Positions 25,320 to 34,356 are shown, counted from the first letter of the stretch. The stretch: 64,000 bases of DNA from Scatavimonas merdigallinarum (GCA_018713055.1 DVFW01000018.1:62001-126000); one strand, 5' to 3'. The notes: a model not told the origin generated them from the letters alone. Made by a program: numbers and translations.

Positions 25320-26207
25320 TTACAGCAATCCAAACTTTTTAAGGCATTCCTTTAACCCGGAAAGCGCGCCGGCGCTCATAGGCACAAGCGGCAGCCTGCA
25401 TTCCCCGCATGTAAAGCCCATTAGATTCATGGCAGTCTTTACGGGGATTGGGTTTACGTCGCTGAACAAGGTGTTCATCAGTTCCAAATATTGTAAATGG
25501 AGCCTGGCTGCCTCTTTGCACTTTCCATCAAGCATAAGTTGTGTAATCTGGTGCATCTGCCGGGGCATAATGTTTGCAAAAACAGAAATAACCCCCAAGC
25601 CACCCAGGGACATAATCGGTACAGTCTGGTCGTCAGCGCCGGAATACACGTCGAGCGAGTCGCCGCACAATGCAAAAATCTTTGCAATTGCCGATATGTT
25701 TTCACTGGCCTCTTTGGTGGCCACAATATTTTCGTGCTTTGCAAGCGGTACATACGTTTGCGGCTGAATATTGCAGCCTGTTCTGCCGGGTACGTTATAC
25801 AGTATAACAGGAATATTTACGCTGTCGGCAATACAGGAAAAATGCCGGACCAGCCCCTGCTGGGAGGTTTTATTGTAATAGGGCGTAACGGAAAGAATGG
25901 CGTCTGCGCCCAGTGCCTGTGCTTCTTTGGTAAGCTCTATTGCATAATTTGTGTCGTTGCTGCCGGTTCCTGCAATCACCGGCACACGACCGTTTACACG
26001 CTCAACCGCATAGGAAATTACATCGCAATGCTCTTTATGGTTAAGCACAGCCGATTCGCCTGTCGTGCCGCAGGCGACAATCGCGTCTGTCCCATTTTCG
26101 ATCTGAAAATCTATCAGCCTGCCAAATTCTTCAAAATAAATGGAACCGTCGGCATGCATAGGCGTTACTATGGCAACGCCGGAGCCTGTAAAAACAGGTT
26201 TACTCAT
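25320..26207 (-). CDS. dapA: 4-hydroxy-tetrahydrodipicolinate synthase
   Basis: DapA condenses pyruvate with aspartate semialdehyde. Motifs include VACGTTGESAVL, the catalytic Tyr in YNVPGRTG and the Schiff-base Lys in VATKEASENI. Length 295 fits. ATG 26207 has GGGGGT upstream; an in-frame extension to 26270 would overlap asd and is not needed. It lies 40 bases after asd, in pathway order asd-dapA-dapB. Confidence 0.97.
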   Translation of the reverse strand: MSKPVFTGSGVAIVTPMHADGSIYFEEFGRLIDFQIENGTDAIVACGTTGESAVLNHKEHCDVISYAVERVNGRVPVIAGTGSNDTNYAIELTKEAQALGADAILSVTPYYNKTSQQGLVRHFSCIADSVNIPVILYNVPGRTGCNIQPQTYVPLAKHENIVATKEASENISAIAKIFALCGDSLDVYSGADDQTVPIMSLGGLGVISVFANIMPRQMHQITQLMLDGKCKEAARLHLQYLELMNTLFSDVNPIPVKTAMNLMGFTCGECRLPLVPMSAGALSGLKECLKKFGLL

Positions 26208-26247
26208 CTGATTACCCCCATCGTATTGATCTGTCGTATAGGCAAGG

Positions 26248-27324
26248 TCAGTCCATATAGCCTTCTGCACAGAGAAGCTCCGCCATCAGCACCGCACCGC
26301 CTGCGGCCCCTCTGAGCGTGTTGTGGGACATACACACAAACTTAATGGTATACTGGCTGTCTTCACGCAGACGGCCAATAGACACCGCCATCCCGTTTTC
26401 CAGATTTCTTTCCAATTTTATTTGCGGCCTGTCGTTTTCTCTGAAATAATGTAAAAACTGCTTTGGCGCGCTGGGAAGATTCAGCTCCTGCGGTCTGCCC
26501 TTATAGCTTTCCCATTTCGAAATAATTTCTTCCATAGACGCCTTTTTCTCAAGCGATACAAAAACGGCAGCCGTGTGGCCGTCACTTACAGGAACGCGAA
26601 GACACTGGGAGGTAATGCACGGCCCCTGGGCGTTGACAATTACGCCGTTTTCCATACGCCCCCATATTTTCATGGGCTCCTGCTCCGATTTTTCTTCTTC
26701 CCCGCCAATATACGGGATAATGTTGTCTATCATCTCCGGCCAGCGTTCAAACGTTTTCCCTGCACCTGATATTGCCTGATACGTACAGGCAAGTACTTTT
26801 GTTACACCCAGATCCATAATTGGTGCGATCGCGGGAACATAGCTTTGCAAAGAGCAATTGGATTTAACCGCTATAAAGCCTTTTTTCGTCCCAAGCCGTT
26901 TTCTCTGGGCAGGAATAATCTGCGCATGGTGCGGGTTGATTTCTGGAATAATCATTGGCACATCCGGTGTTCCACGGTGGGCGCTGTTATTGGAAATTAC
27001 CGGGCATTCTGCCTTTGCGTAAGATTCCTCCAGCATTTTAATTGCATCTTTTTTCATATCCACTGCACAGAATACAAAATCTACAAGGCCGGCAACCTTT
27101 TTCACTTCCGAGGCATCCAAAACCTGCATGCCCCGTATGTTTTCCGGTATGGGGTCCGGCATGGCCCAACGCTCGCCCACAGCATCCTGATATGCCTTTC
27201 CCGCAGAACGGCTGCTGGCTGCAAGCGCTGTCACCTCAAACCATGGATGCCTGCTTAAAAGCAGGGAAAAGCGCTGCCCTACCATGCCTGTTGCGCCTAT
27301 AATACCAACCTTATACTTCTTCAT
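26248..27324 (-). CDS. asd: Aspartate-semialdehyde dehydrogenase
   Basis: Asd reduces aspartyl phosphate to aspartate semialdehyde, the branch point for lysine, threonine and methionine. The N-terminal NADP motif is GIIGATGMVGQRF, and the nucleophilic Cys is in SNCSLQSY. The sequence is of the archaeal/fungal-like type of about 350 residues. Ribosome-binding site GGAGGAT precedes ATG 27324. It is the first gene of the dap operon, behind a strong promoter. Confidence 0.95.
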   Translation of the reverse strand: MKKYKVGIIGATGMVGQRFSLLLSRHPWFEVTALAASSRSAGKAYQDAVGERWAMPDPIPENIRGMQVLDASEVKKVAGLVDFVFCAVDMKKDAIKMLEESYAKAECPVISNNSAHRGTPDVPMIIPEINPHHAQIIPAQRKRLGTKKGFIAVKSNCSLQSYVPAIAPIMDLGVTKVLACTYQAISGAGKTFERWPEMIDNIIPYIGGEEEKSEQEPMKIWGRMENGVIVNAQGPCITSQCLRVPVSDGHTAAVFVSLEKKASMEEIISKWESYKGRPQELNLPSAPKQFLHYFRENDRPQIKLERNLENGMAVSIGRLREDSQYTIKFVCMSHNTLRGAAGGAVLMAELLCAEGYMD

Positions 27325-27438
27325 GTTTATCCTCCTGTATTAAAACTTAAAAAAATAAGTTGTCAATTCCGCCTTAATAAAATATAATAGAAATTACACG
27401 CGGCAACACGCGCATTACCCCATATTTTATTACTTTAT

Positions 27439-27467
27439 AATATACCATCCTTATTTTATGTTGTCAA
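27439..27467 (-). promoter_or_regulatory. Promoter for asd-dapA-dapB-ACT
   Basis: On the minus strand: TTGACA, 17 bases, TATATT. The leader to asd is about 105 bases, too short for a lysine riboswitch and without its conserved elements. A second TTGACA lies at 27361-27366 with a poor -10 (TTAATA) close to the start codon. Confidence 0.65.
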
Positions 27468-27507
27468 TTTATAAATCGTGAATCTTTTATGAAAGGACAC
27501 AGCCTGT

Positions 27508-28533
27508 ATGAAGACCAGCGACTTTTATTATGATCTGCCGCAAGCCTTAATTGCGCAAACGCCGGTTGAACCGCGCGACAGCTCCAGAATGCTGTCGCTT
27601 GACAGAAAAAGCGGCAGCATTGCACATTTGCATTTTTACGATATACCGGACAAGCTGCAAGCCGGAGACTGCCTGATTTTGAACGACTCCAGAGTTTTAC
27701 CGGCGCGCATTTACGGTATCAAAAACCATACCGGCGCAAGGGTGGAATTTTTACTTTTGCAGCAAAAGCGCCAAAACGTATGGGAATGCCTTGCAGGCCC
27801 GGGGAAGCGCGCAAAAGAAGGGACGTGCTTTGTTTTTGGCAACGGGCTGATGACGGGCCAGGTTTTGCAGGTGCTGGAAAACGGGAACCGTATTGTACAG
27901 TTTACAAGCGACGAAGGCTTTTTTTCTGCGCTGGATAAAATTGGCCAGATGCCTCTGCCGCCCTATATTACGCAGGAACTTAAAGACAGGGAGCGCTACC
28001 AGACAGTATACAGCCGCATACCCGGTTCCGCCGCGGCGCCCACAGCCGGGCTGCATTTCACGCCGGAGCTGCTGTCTAAAATACAAAGCAAGGGTGTAAA
28101 CATCGGCTTTGTTACGTTGCATGTAGGGCTTGGTACCTTCAGGCCTGTAAAAACGGAGGAGGTTACAGCGCATAAAATGCACGCGGAGCATTATGAAATT
28201 CCGCAGGAGACAGCTGACCTGATCCAAAAAACAAAGGCAGCGGGAAAACGTGTGATCTCTGTGGGCACAACAAGCTGCCGTACGCTGGAATCGGTCGCTA
28301 CAACCCATGGAAAAATTATTGCTTGCGACGGCTGGACTGATATTTTTATTTACCCGGGATATACCTTTAAGGTATTAGACGGCCTGATTACAAATTTTCA
28401 TCTGCCGGAAAGCACGCTTATTATGCTGGTCAGCGCTTTTGCCGGTTATGAAAACACCATGCACGCCTATAAAGAAGCCGTTGCAGAAAAATACCGTTTT
28501 TTCTCTTTTGGCGACAGCATGCTGATTCTATAA
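27508..28533 (+). CDS. queA: S-adenosylmethionine:tRNA ribosyltransferase-isomerase
   Basis: QueA moves the ribosyl part of SAM to preQ1 in tRNA, the penultimate step of queuosine synthesis. It begins MKTSDFYYDLPQALIAQTP, with DRSRV-type NDSRVLPARI and the C-terminal FHLPESTLIMLVSAFAG block. Length 341 is normal. The ribosome-binding site GAAAGGA precedes ATG 27508. tgt follows after 12 bases in the conserved queA-tgt-yajC order. Confidence 0.97.
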   Translation: MKTSDFYYDLPQALIAQTPVEPRDSSRMLSLDRKSGSIAHLHFYDIPDKLQAGDCLILNDSRVLPARIYGIKNHTGARVEFLLLQQKRQNVWECLAGPGKRAKEGTCFVFGNGLMTGQVLQVLENGNRIVQFTSDEGFFSALDKIGQMPLPPYITQELKDRERYQTVYSRIPGSAAAPTAGLHFTPELLSKIQSKGVNIGFVTLHVGLGTFRPVKTEEVTAHKMHAEHYEIPQETADLIQKTKAAGKRVISVGTTSCRTLESVATTHGKIIACDGWTDIFIYPGYTFKVLDGLITNFHLPESTLIMLVSAFAGYENTMHAYKEAVAEKYRFFSFGDSMLIL

Positions 28534-28545
28534 GGAGCAATGCGA

Positions 28546-29676
28546 ATGTTTGAGATTTTAAAACAGGAAGGCGGCGCACGCAGAGCGCGCTTTACCACGC
28601 CGCACGGCGTTGTGGAAACGCCGGCGTTTATGAATGTGGCAACAGCCGGCGCGATCAAAGGCGCTTTGTCTGCGCTTGATTTAAAGGAACTGCACTGCCA
28701 GGTACAGCTTTGTAATACCTATCACCTGCACCTGCGCCCCGGCGACGAAACAATTAAAAAGCTGGGCGGCCTGCACGCTTTTACACGCTGGAACGGCCCA
28801 ATCCTGACAGACAGCGGGGGCTTTCAGGTGTTTTCGCTGGCAAAACTGCGCAATATTCAGGAAGAAGGCGTTTATTTTTCCTCCCATATAGATGGCCGGA
28901 AAATTTTTATGGGACCCGAGGAAAGCATACGCATTCAGTCAAATCTGGCTTCTACCATCGCCATGGCTTTTGACGAATGTGTAAAAAACCCCTCCCCTTA
29001 CGAATATACAAAAAAATCCATCGCACGCACAACGCGTTGGCTGATACGCTGCAAGGATGAAATGGCGCGTCTAAACGCGCTGCCGGACACGCTAAACAGA
29101 GAACAGCTGCTGTTCGGCATTAATCAGGGCGGCGTCTACGACGATCTGCGGGTTGAGCATATGAAACAGATCCGTGAACTGGACCTGCCGGGCTACGCCG
29201 TAGGCGGGCTGGCTGTGGGAGAGCCGGATTTCGTCATGTACCATATCCTTGAGCAGCTGCAGCCGTATCTGCCGCAGAACCGGCCGCGGTATTTAATGGG
29301 GGTTGGCACCCCTGTAAACATACTGGAAAGCGTATACAGGGGTATAGACCTGTTTGACTGCGTTATGCCCAGCCGCAATGCAAGGCATGGCCACCTGTTC
29401 ACCTGGCAGGGTTGCCGCAATTTAAATAACGCAAAATACGCGCTGGATTCTTCCCCGGTTGACCCGCAATGCACATGCCCTGTATGCCAAAATTTTTCAA
29501 GGGCTTATCTGCGCCATCTTTTGAAAAGCGGTGAAATGCTGGGTATGCGGCTTGCCGTTATACATAATCTTTATTTTTACAATACGCTGCTTTTAAAAAT
29601 CCGGCAAGCGTTGGACGAAGGAAAATATGAAAGTTTTTACAAAGAACAGAAAGAAGTTTTGGGAGCCAGAATTTAG
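28546..29676 (+). CDS. tgt: Queuine/preQ1 tRNA-guanine transglycosylase
   Basis: Tgt swaps guanine 34 for preQ1 in tRNAs with GUN anticodons. The catalytic Asp is in TDSGGFQVFSL and the nucleophile region is FDCVMPSRNARHG. The zinc site is CTCPVC with the downstream His in VIHNLYFYN. Length 376 fits. ATG 28546 was preferred to ATG 28540 because AAGGAG lies 8 bases before it. No preQ1 biosynthesis genes (queC-F) are in the window, so the cell may import or make preQ1 elsewhere. Confidence 0.97.
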   Translation: MFEILKQEGGARRARFTTPHGVVETPAFMNVATAGAIKGALSALDLKELHCQVQLCNTYHLHLRPGDETIKKLGGLHAFTRWNGPILTDSGGFQVFSLAKLRNIQEEGVYFSSHIDGRKIFMGPEESIRIQSNLASTIAMAFDECVKNPSPYEYTKKSIARTTRWLIRCKDEMARLNALPDTLNREQLLFGINQGGVYDDLRVEHMKQIRELDLPGYAVGGLAVGEPDFVMYHILEQLQPYLPQNRPRYLMGVGTPVNILESVYRGIDLFDCVMPSRNARHGHLFTWQGCRNLNNAKYALDSSPVDPQCTCPVCQNFSRAYLRHLLKSGEMLGMRLAVIHNLYFYNTLLLKIRQALDEGKYESFYKEQKEVLGARI

Positions 29677-29686
29677 CAAATTTATC

Positions 29687-29714
29687 TTGCAAGAAAAATT
29701 TATTATGCTATAAT
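29687..29714 (+). promoter_or_regulatory. Promoter for yajC
   Basis: TTGCAA, 16 bases, TATAAT, with TGC directly before the -10 (extended -10). It allows yajC to be transcribed separately from queA-tgt. Confidence 0.65.
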
Positions 29715-29761
29715 GAGAGCATTAATGTAAAAATGTATGCAAATACGAAAGGATGGACAAA

Positions 29762-30223
29762 ATGAAACGATTTTTCTTAGTTGCCGCAGCGGCAGCATTG
29801 CTTGCGCTTTCCTTTTCTTCCTGTGTGCCGGCTGGAACAGGGACGTCTGGCGACGCTTCCGGCATGGGGGGGCAAATGTGGGTTATTATCCTGATTTATC
29901 TGGCCATTTTTGCAGGCATTTATTTCTTTATGATCCGCCCGCAGTCCAAAAGAAAAAAGCAGGAACAGGCCATGCGCAACAACCTGGAAATTGGCGATGA
30001 AATTACGACCATAGGCGGAATTATGGGCAGAGTGATCAGCATTAAAGAAGAAACGGATTCCATTGTGATAGAAACAGCTGCGGACAGAAATAAAATTCAG
30101 CTTAAGCGCTGGGCAATTTCTACCGTTGATACAATTAAGGACGAGCCGGCAGATGATAAAAACACTGCATCGTCCGGCGGTTTCTTTAAGAGAAAGAAGA
30201 AAAAGCAGGAAGAGGAAAAGTAA
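29762..30223 (+). CDS. yajC: Preprotein translocase accessory subunit YajC
   Basis: YajC associates with SecDF at the Sec translocon. The core is one membrane helix (about residues 41-60, MWVIILIYLAIFAGIYFFMI) followed by RPQSKRKKQEQAMRNNLEIGDEITTIGGIMGRV, the family signature. Unusually, a second hydrophobic segment at residues 4-20 precedes it and ends FSSCVPAG, which looks like a lipoprotein signal peptide. The C-terminus is extended and Lys-rich. ATG 29762 has AAAGGA 8 bases upstream. A terminator follows. Confidence 0.93.
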   Translation: MKRFFLVAAAAALLALSFSSCVPAGTGTSGDASGMGGQMWVIILIYLAIFAGIYFFMIRPQSKRKKQEQAMRNNLEIGDEITTIGGIMGRVISIKEETDSIVIETAADRNKIQLKRWAISTVDTIKDEPADDKNTASSGGFFKRKKKKQEEEK

Positions 30224-30261
30224 ACGATTTTGCATATTTCGTATATTTTTTAAAAAGCAAG

Positions 30262-30305
30262 AATACCTATGGAATGGACGCATCATCCTTCCATAGGTAT
30301 TTTTT
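30262..30305 (+). terminator. Intrinsic terminator after yajC
   Basis: A perfect 13-base stem AATACCTATGGAA (30262-30274) with TTCCATAGGTATT (30289-30301), followed by T residues. Confidence 0.85.
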
Positions 30306-30347
30306 GTTTGTCAAAAGCAGTATTTTTATTTTTAAGGGGGTTTTCCT

Positions 30348-30746
30348 GTGAAGCATAATGACAGCGGAATGCCTAAAGGCGTAAAGGCGATTCTGTTTGG
30401 TACAATCGGCGGTATGATCCTGTGTACGGCAGAGCTTCTTTTAGCGGCGGTTGCCCTTTCTCAACTGAAAACCATACCGGACAGCGCGCTTTCTACCATT
30501 ACAATGGTATTTGCATCACTGGGTGCGCTGGGGGGCGGCTACATAGCCGTGCGTATTGCCAAATGCCGCGGGATGTTTTACGGTGTTTTGACAGGTATGG
30601 CTCTGTTTTTTGTTGTAGTCATTGCAGGTTTGTGCATGTCTACAGAAAGTATTACACTTGCAACTGTCATTAAAGCCGCCGCCATGCTGCTTTCCGGAGC
30701 CGTTGGCGGTGTGGTGGCCGTCAACCGAAAACAGCGTGTACGTTAA
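30348..30746 (+). CDS. TIGR04086 family membrane protein
   Basis: The 132-residue protein has four hydrophobic segments (about residues 15-37, 48-67, 74-97 and 104-123) and a Lys/Arg-rich C-terminus, matching the YrzE/TIGR04086 family often found beside yajC in clostridia. Its function is unknown. The GTG at 30348 has AAGGGGG 7 bases upstream. It lies beyond the yajC terminator, so it may depend on read-through or a promoter that I could not see. The convergent transporter gene ends 6 bases past its stop, with no terminator between. Confidence 0.8.
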   Translation: MKHNDSGMPKGVKAILFGTIGGMILCTAELLLAAVALSQLKTIPDSALSTITMVFASLGALGGGYIAVRIAKCRGMFYGVLTGMALFFVVVIAGLCMSTESITLATVIKAAAMLLSGAVGGVVAVNRKQRVR

Positions 30747-30752
30747 AACCGC

Positions 30753-31682
30753 TTATACGTCTCCCGACAGGCCATCTGCAATACCAAGCAGCACAATCCC
30801 CGCAATCACCAGCAAAATAATCAGGTATTGCGCCTTTCTTAGCTTTTCTTTCAGAAAGATTCTGGAAAGAAGAACGGAAAAAACGCAGTAAGACGATATA
30901 ATCGGCGCAGCGACAATCGGATTGTCGCCGATTGCAAATACATAAAAGAACTGCCCGGCCGTTTCACATAAAGCGCCCGCGCCTTTAACCTTTTCATCCC
31001 ATATATGGAATTTTTGTTTTCTTACAAACACAAGGTAAATAAACGCCAAAACGGCACAAAGCAGAAATGTGAACTCATAAGACAGGTTTGCCTGGTCTTC
31101 TGACAACCAGTTGTCCAGCACGTAGGCGTCTCCAAATGTGCCAAGACCATCTATAATACAATACAAAATTGGCAGAATAATTGCAATTACGCTGATTTGA
31201 TACTTTGCATCAATCACAATTTTTCGTTTAAGCCGCTGCTGCTTATCCATAATCTTTTCATAAACGGAAAGCAGGATAATCCCTATAAAAATACAAATAA
31301 CCGCAACCAGCTGCAGCGCAGTAACCGTTTCCCCCATAACTAAAAAACAAAGCAAAATGGCAACCGCGCCGGAAGAATTGCATATGGGGGAAGAAACAGA
31401 AAGCTCCATATACCGCAAGCCGGCATAGCCGATGGTCATGGAAAGAATATACAAAAAGGAAACCGGCAGGTAGCGCACCATATTCATGGGGTCGTAAGAA
31501 AAGCCCGGTTCTGTAAAGGTTTTATAAATAATATACAACACGGCGTGGATTCCCATAACGAGCCCCACCATAATCACCATACGCCAGTGGCTGTATTTAT
31601 CTTTGGGGTTTGCACCCATTTTTGAAAACAAGTCCGATCCGCCCCACGCAAGAGCTGTAATCAGCGAAAACGTAAACCACAT
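30753..31682 (-). CDS. EamA/DMT-superfamily transporter-like membrane protein
   Basis: The 309-residue protein has about ten hydrophobic helices in two five-helix halves, as in EamA transporters (first half about 3-150, second about 170-305). The end of each half carries the characteristic pattern of a helix after a Glu (VMGETVTALQLVAVICIFIGIILL; LKEKLRKAQYLIILLVIAGIVLLG). EamA proteins export metabolites or act as drug/metabolite carriers; substrate cannot be predicted. ATG 31682 has GGAGGA 8 bases upstream. It lies alone, with convergent neighbours on the 3' side. Confidence 0.82.
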   Translation of the reverse strand: MWFTFSLITALAWGGSDLFSKMGANPKDKYSHWRMVIMVGLVMGIHAVLYIIYKTFTEPGFSYDPMNMVRYLPVSFLYILSMTIGYAGLRYMELSVSSPICNSSGAVAILLCFLVMGETVTALQLVAVICIFIGIILLSVYEKIMDKQQRLKRKIVIDAKYQISVIAIILPILYCIIDGLGTFGDAYVLDNWLSEDQANLSYEFTFLLCAVLAFIYLVFVRKQKFHIWDEKVKGAGALCETAGQFFYVFAIGDNPIVAAPIISSYCVFSVLLSRIFLKEKLRKAQYLIILLVIAGIVLLGIADGLSGDV

Positions 31683-31742
31683 TTCTAAAATCCTCCAAAG
31701 AAAAAATCGAGTGCCATTATAACACACAGCATAAAAAACAGC

Positions 31743-31778
31743 AAGCCCCTGAAAGCATAAAAATACCTTCAGGGGCTT
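31743..31778 (-). terminator. Intrinsic terminator after the alpha-amylase gene
   Basis: An 11-base stem AAGCCCCTGAA (31743-31753) with TTCAGGGGCTT (31768-31778). On the minus strand a T run follows four bases beyond the stem. Confidence 0.7.
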
Positions 31779-31810
31779 TTTCAGAGATTTTAATTTTCAG
31801 TTTCTCTTAT

Positions 31811-33301
31811 TTAATACAATACAACAATTTGCCCGGCCTTTACCGTGCCTTCAATCCTCTGGTCTTTTACGGTAAACTTTGCGCCCGATACCTTGTCTTC
31901 ATACGTTCCGTCAGCCAGCACACTGGGTACGCTTTTCAACGCCAGCGGCTCGTCGCCGACGTTTACAATAACCGCGCCCTTGTCTCCGCGTTCAATCATG
32001 ACCGCTTCCCTGCTGTCCATCGGGTTGGAAAGTGTCTCAGAAAGTCCGGCCATATGGTTTCTGAACTGATTAACGGCAGCCACATCCGGATCCATAAACA
32101 GCTCGCTGCCTCTGGCGCCAATCTGGTTGTTTCCCCACTGGTCGTCTATGGACGCGCCGTCCGGGCGGCTGAAAAACAGCGGCGTGCCACCGCTTCTGGC
32201 CGCAATAAGCGCCCACGCCCACTTAACATCCTGCTCGTTGAGCATGGACCAAGAACCATCGTTACAGTAATTATCGTGCGATTCCACCCATGTAACCAGT
32301 CGGTCTTCTTCGACCTCATTGACTGCATAATTGCTCCAGTTTAGGACCTTAAGGGACTTATTGAGCACCGCGTTGCGCACCTGCTGACCATAAGTTGGAG
32401 ACGTAACATGCATGATCTGTGCATAATCCGCAATCCGGTCCGAACCTCCCTGCAGAACCTCTCCATATTGGAAAACAGAGCCGTTGTCCAGGATAACGCT
32501 CCAAAAATCGCTGGCATAGGCTGAATCGTCGTCCGGCAGTTCAATATGCTTTGCCGCATCATAACGGAAGCCGTCCGCACCCGCCTGTACGCATTCCTTT
32601 AAATAGCTTAAAATATACTGCTGTACATCTTCGTTTTGTGTGTTCAGGTCAAGAAGCCCCAGCAGATTTCCCTGCGTAACCTGTTCCCTGTCCCCATAAT
32701 TGCTGATAGAGCCAAACGAGTGGAACGGGGAATCCGTCAGGTCAAAAATATTGTCTGAAACGGCATTCATATCGCTGGTCATATGGTTGACAACCGCGTC
32801 CACTATAATACTGATACCGTATTTGTCAGCCTCTGTACACATGGCTTCAAATTCTTCTTTTGTTCCAAGCTGATAATTGCCGATGGTATAATCGATCGGC
32901 TGGTAATGGTAGTACCACTTTCCCTGATTGACGCTGCCGTCTTTATCCTGCAGCTGCATGCCGCCGTTTTCCCCCGGCTTGCATGCATTGATGGGCGACG
33001 TCTGGATGGCAGTATACCCGGCCTGCGCAATGTTTTGCATATTTTCTTTAATTGTGTTGAAGGACCAGCACCACGCGTGAAGGATCGCGCCGTGGTCAAT
33101 GTCGGCAGCAAGCTCATACTCCCCTTTTGTCGGAAGCTGCTCACTCTGCGGCGTGGTCTCCTCCTGTGCGGACGACACCTGGGAAGGCTGTTCTGTCGGC
33201 TCTGTCGAGCTGCCACCGGGCGAGGTGGTGCAGGAGGCAAATCCCAAAAGCATAAGGGCCGCCAAAAGGACTGCGAAAAGCTTTTTTGTAGTCTGATACA
33301 T
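31811..33301 (-). CDS. Extracellular lipoprotein alpha-amylase (GH13)
   Basis: This 496-residue protein hydrolyses alpha-1,4-glucans. A lipoprotein signal peptide ends at Cys24 (LGFASC), followed by a Ser/Thr/Glu/Gln-rich linker to about residue 58, so the enzyme is tethered outside the membrane. The GH13 regions are intact: DAVVNH (168-173), GFRYDAAKH with nucleophile Asp248, catalytic Glu281 in GEVLQ, and VESHDN with Asp343. A C-terminal beta domain follows (about 420-496). No carbohydrate-binding module is visible. It lies 41 bases after a small membrane-protein gene and probably shares its promoter. No cre-like operator was seen. Confidence 0.93.
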   Translation of the reverse strand: MYQTTKKLFAVLLAALMLLGFASCTTSPGGSSTEPTEQPSQVSSAQEETTPQSEQLPTKGEYELAADIDHGAILHAWCWSFNTIKENMQNIAQAGYTAIQTSPINACKPGENGGMQLQDKDGSVNQGKWYYHYQPIDYTIGNYQLGTKEEFEAMCTEADKYGISIIVDAVVNHMTSDMNAVSDNIFDLTDSPFHSFGSISNYGDREQVTQGNLLGLLDLNTQNEDVQQYILSYLKECVQAGADGFRYDAAKHIELPDDDSAYASDFWSVILDNGSVFQYGEVLQGGSDRIADYAQIMHVTSPTYGQQVRNAVLNKSLKVLNWSNYAVNEVEEDRLVTWVESHDNYCNDGSWSMLNEQDVKWAWALIAARSGGTPLFFSRPDGASIDDQWGNNQIGARGSELFMDPDVAAVNQFRNHMAGLSETLSNPMDSREAVMIERGDKGAVIVNVGDEPLALKSVPSVLADGTYEDKVSGAKFTVKDQRIEGTVKAGQIVVLY

Positions 33302-33342
33302 TTTCTTCTCCCTTTCCGATCAAATTTTAATTATTTACCGTT

Positions 33343-33888
33343 TTATGCATAATTTCTTTTATAAAACAGTTGCATGACAACTTCCCTTTTTAAGTGTGGG
33401 CGCATGGCTTGCAGGATTTTTTCATTTGGAGAAAAAATCAAAAGGCAATTCCCGTACTTTTCCAGGTAAAAAACCGCTGCAAACACATCGTCGCCGTCTT
33501 CGGTGGCTCCTGCAAAAAAGATTTTATCATACTTTCTTCGTCCATAATCTTTTTCATTGAGCTTTCCCATTTCCTCAATCTTTTTTATATCCATGCTCAA
33601 AATACGCTTTCTTTTGCGCTTTGCAATAACCTTATCGACCGTGATATTGTTGTTGGTTACACTATATTCAAACTCCACATTTTGGCTGGTGATCAGATAC
33701 CACGCGCCATAGATTGCAGCAATCAGCACAAAAAAGCCCACCATAATCAGGTAATAAATCCCTGTAAGCTGGGCCAGGGCACAGCATGCAAGAGGCAGCA
33801 GAACCACACACAGCAAAATGGAAACGGTGATCAGGTTGTCACGCACCGTTCTCTTTTTTTTGACAAGATATTCCACAAAAACGTCCAT
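33343..33888 (-). CDS. Small membrane protein, DUF6106-like
   Basis: The 181-residue protein has two adjacent membrane helices (about residues 18-42 and 45-67) and then a mixed alpha/beta region with basic patch AKRKRKRILSMDIKKIEEMG and FYLEKYGNCLLIFSPNEKILQAMRPHLKREV. The layout resembles a PH-like domain on a two-helix anchor, and I believe it belongs to the DUF6106 family of Ruminococcaceae; function unknown. It has a strong promoter and is followed by the amylase gene, so the two may be one transcript. Confidence 0.7.
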   Translation of the reverse strand: MDVFVEYLVKKKRTVRDNLITVSILLCVVLLPLACCALAQLTGIYYLIMVGFFVLIAAIYGAWYLITSQNVEFEYSVTNNNITVDKVIAKRKRKRILSMDIKKIEEMGKLNEKDYGRRKYDKIFFAGATEDGDDVFAAVFYLEKYGNCLLIFSPNEKILQAMRPHLKREVVMQLFYKRNYA

Positions 33889-33932
33889 TTTACATCCACC
33901 TTTTATTTCTGCCTTTCAGACTATCTTTTCAA

Positions 33933-33961
33933 ATCATATCACAAAGAAAAAGGCTTTACAA
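33933..33961 (-). promoter_or_regulatory. Promoter for the DUF6106-like gene and amylase
   Basis: On the minus strand: TTGTAA, 17 bases, TATGAT, about 45 bases before the start codon. It is back to back with the promoter of the pheST T-box. Confidence 0.6.
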
Positions 33962-33980
33962 GAATTATAAACAGAAAGTC

Positions 33981-34009
33981 TTGCTTTTTTTTTATAAAGA
34001 TGCTATAGT
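33981..34009 (+). promoter_or_regulatory. Promoter for the pheST T-box leader
   Basis: TTGCTT, 17 bases, TATAGT, with an extended -10 TGC. The transcript would begin near 34016, just before the T-box leader. Confidence 0.62.
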
Positions 34010-34019
34010 TTGTATCAAA

Positions 34020-34294
34020 GCAAAATATTCACACCGAAACGCTGTGAAAAAGGAAGTAATCCGCCTATTTCTTTTTGTCAGAGAGAACGCTCCCCCGGCT
34101 GAAAGGACGTTTATAAAGACAGACGGATGAAGTTCCCTTTTGAGCGGCGCAGCTGAACGGTTTTCCCATTAGGCTGCGACGGCAGGCACCGTTACTGGCC
34201 GCAGGAGTGTTTGCTCTTTGGCAAAAAACAGGGTGGTACCGCGGAAGCATGCTTTCGTCCCTTTCCGGTTACGGAAATGGACGAAAGCTTTTTT
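34020..34294 (+). promoter_or_regulatory. T-box riboswitch for phenylalanyl-tRNA synthetase
   Basis: The 340-base gap before pheS is a T-box leader. The diagnostic T-box sequence AACAGGGTGGTACCGCGG lies at 34227-34244, preceded by the stem I region from about 34040 with its AG-rich loop and a possible specifier TTC (Phe) at 34133-34135. A terminator hairpin follows. Uncharged tRNA-Phe should pair with the specifier and the TGGTA-type bulge and stabilise the antiterminator, switching on pheS-pheT when charged tRNA runs low. The specifier position is my reading of the sequence and has not been folded. Confidence 0.9.
34251..34294 (+). terminator. T-box regulated terminator
   Basis: GCTTTCGTCC (34251-34260) pairs with GGACGAAAGC (34279-34288), followed by TTTTTT. 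The inner CCGGTTACGG can extend the hairpin. This is the off state of the T-box. Confidence 0.88.
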
Positions 34295-34356
34295 ATTTCA
34301 GACGCAAACCTTGCCTTTGCGCGGGAAACAATCTTAAGTAAGAAAGGAAGAAAATT

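Noticed and set aside
27325..27438. Possible lysine riboswitch before asd
   Set aside because: The leader is about 105 bases, shorter than the riboswitch, and no conserved elements were seen.
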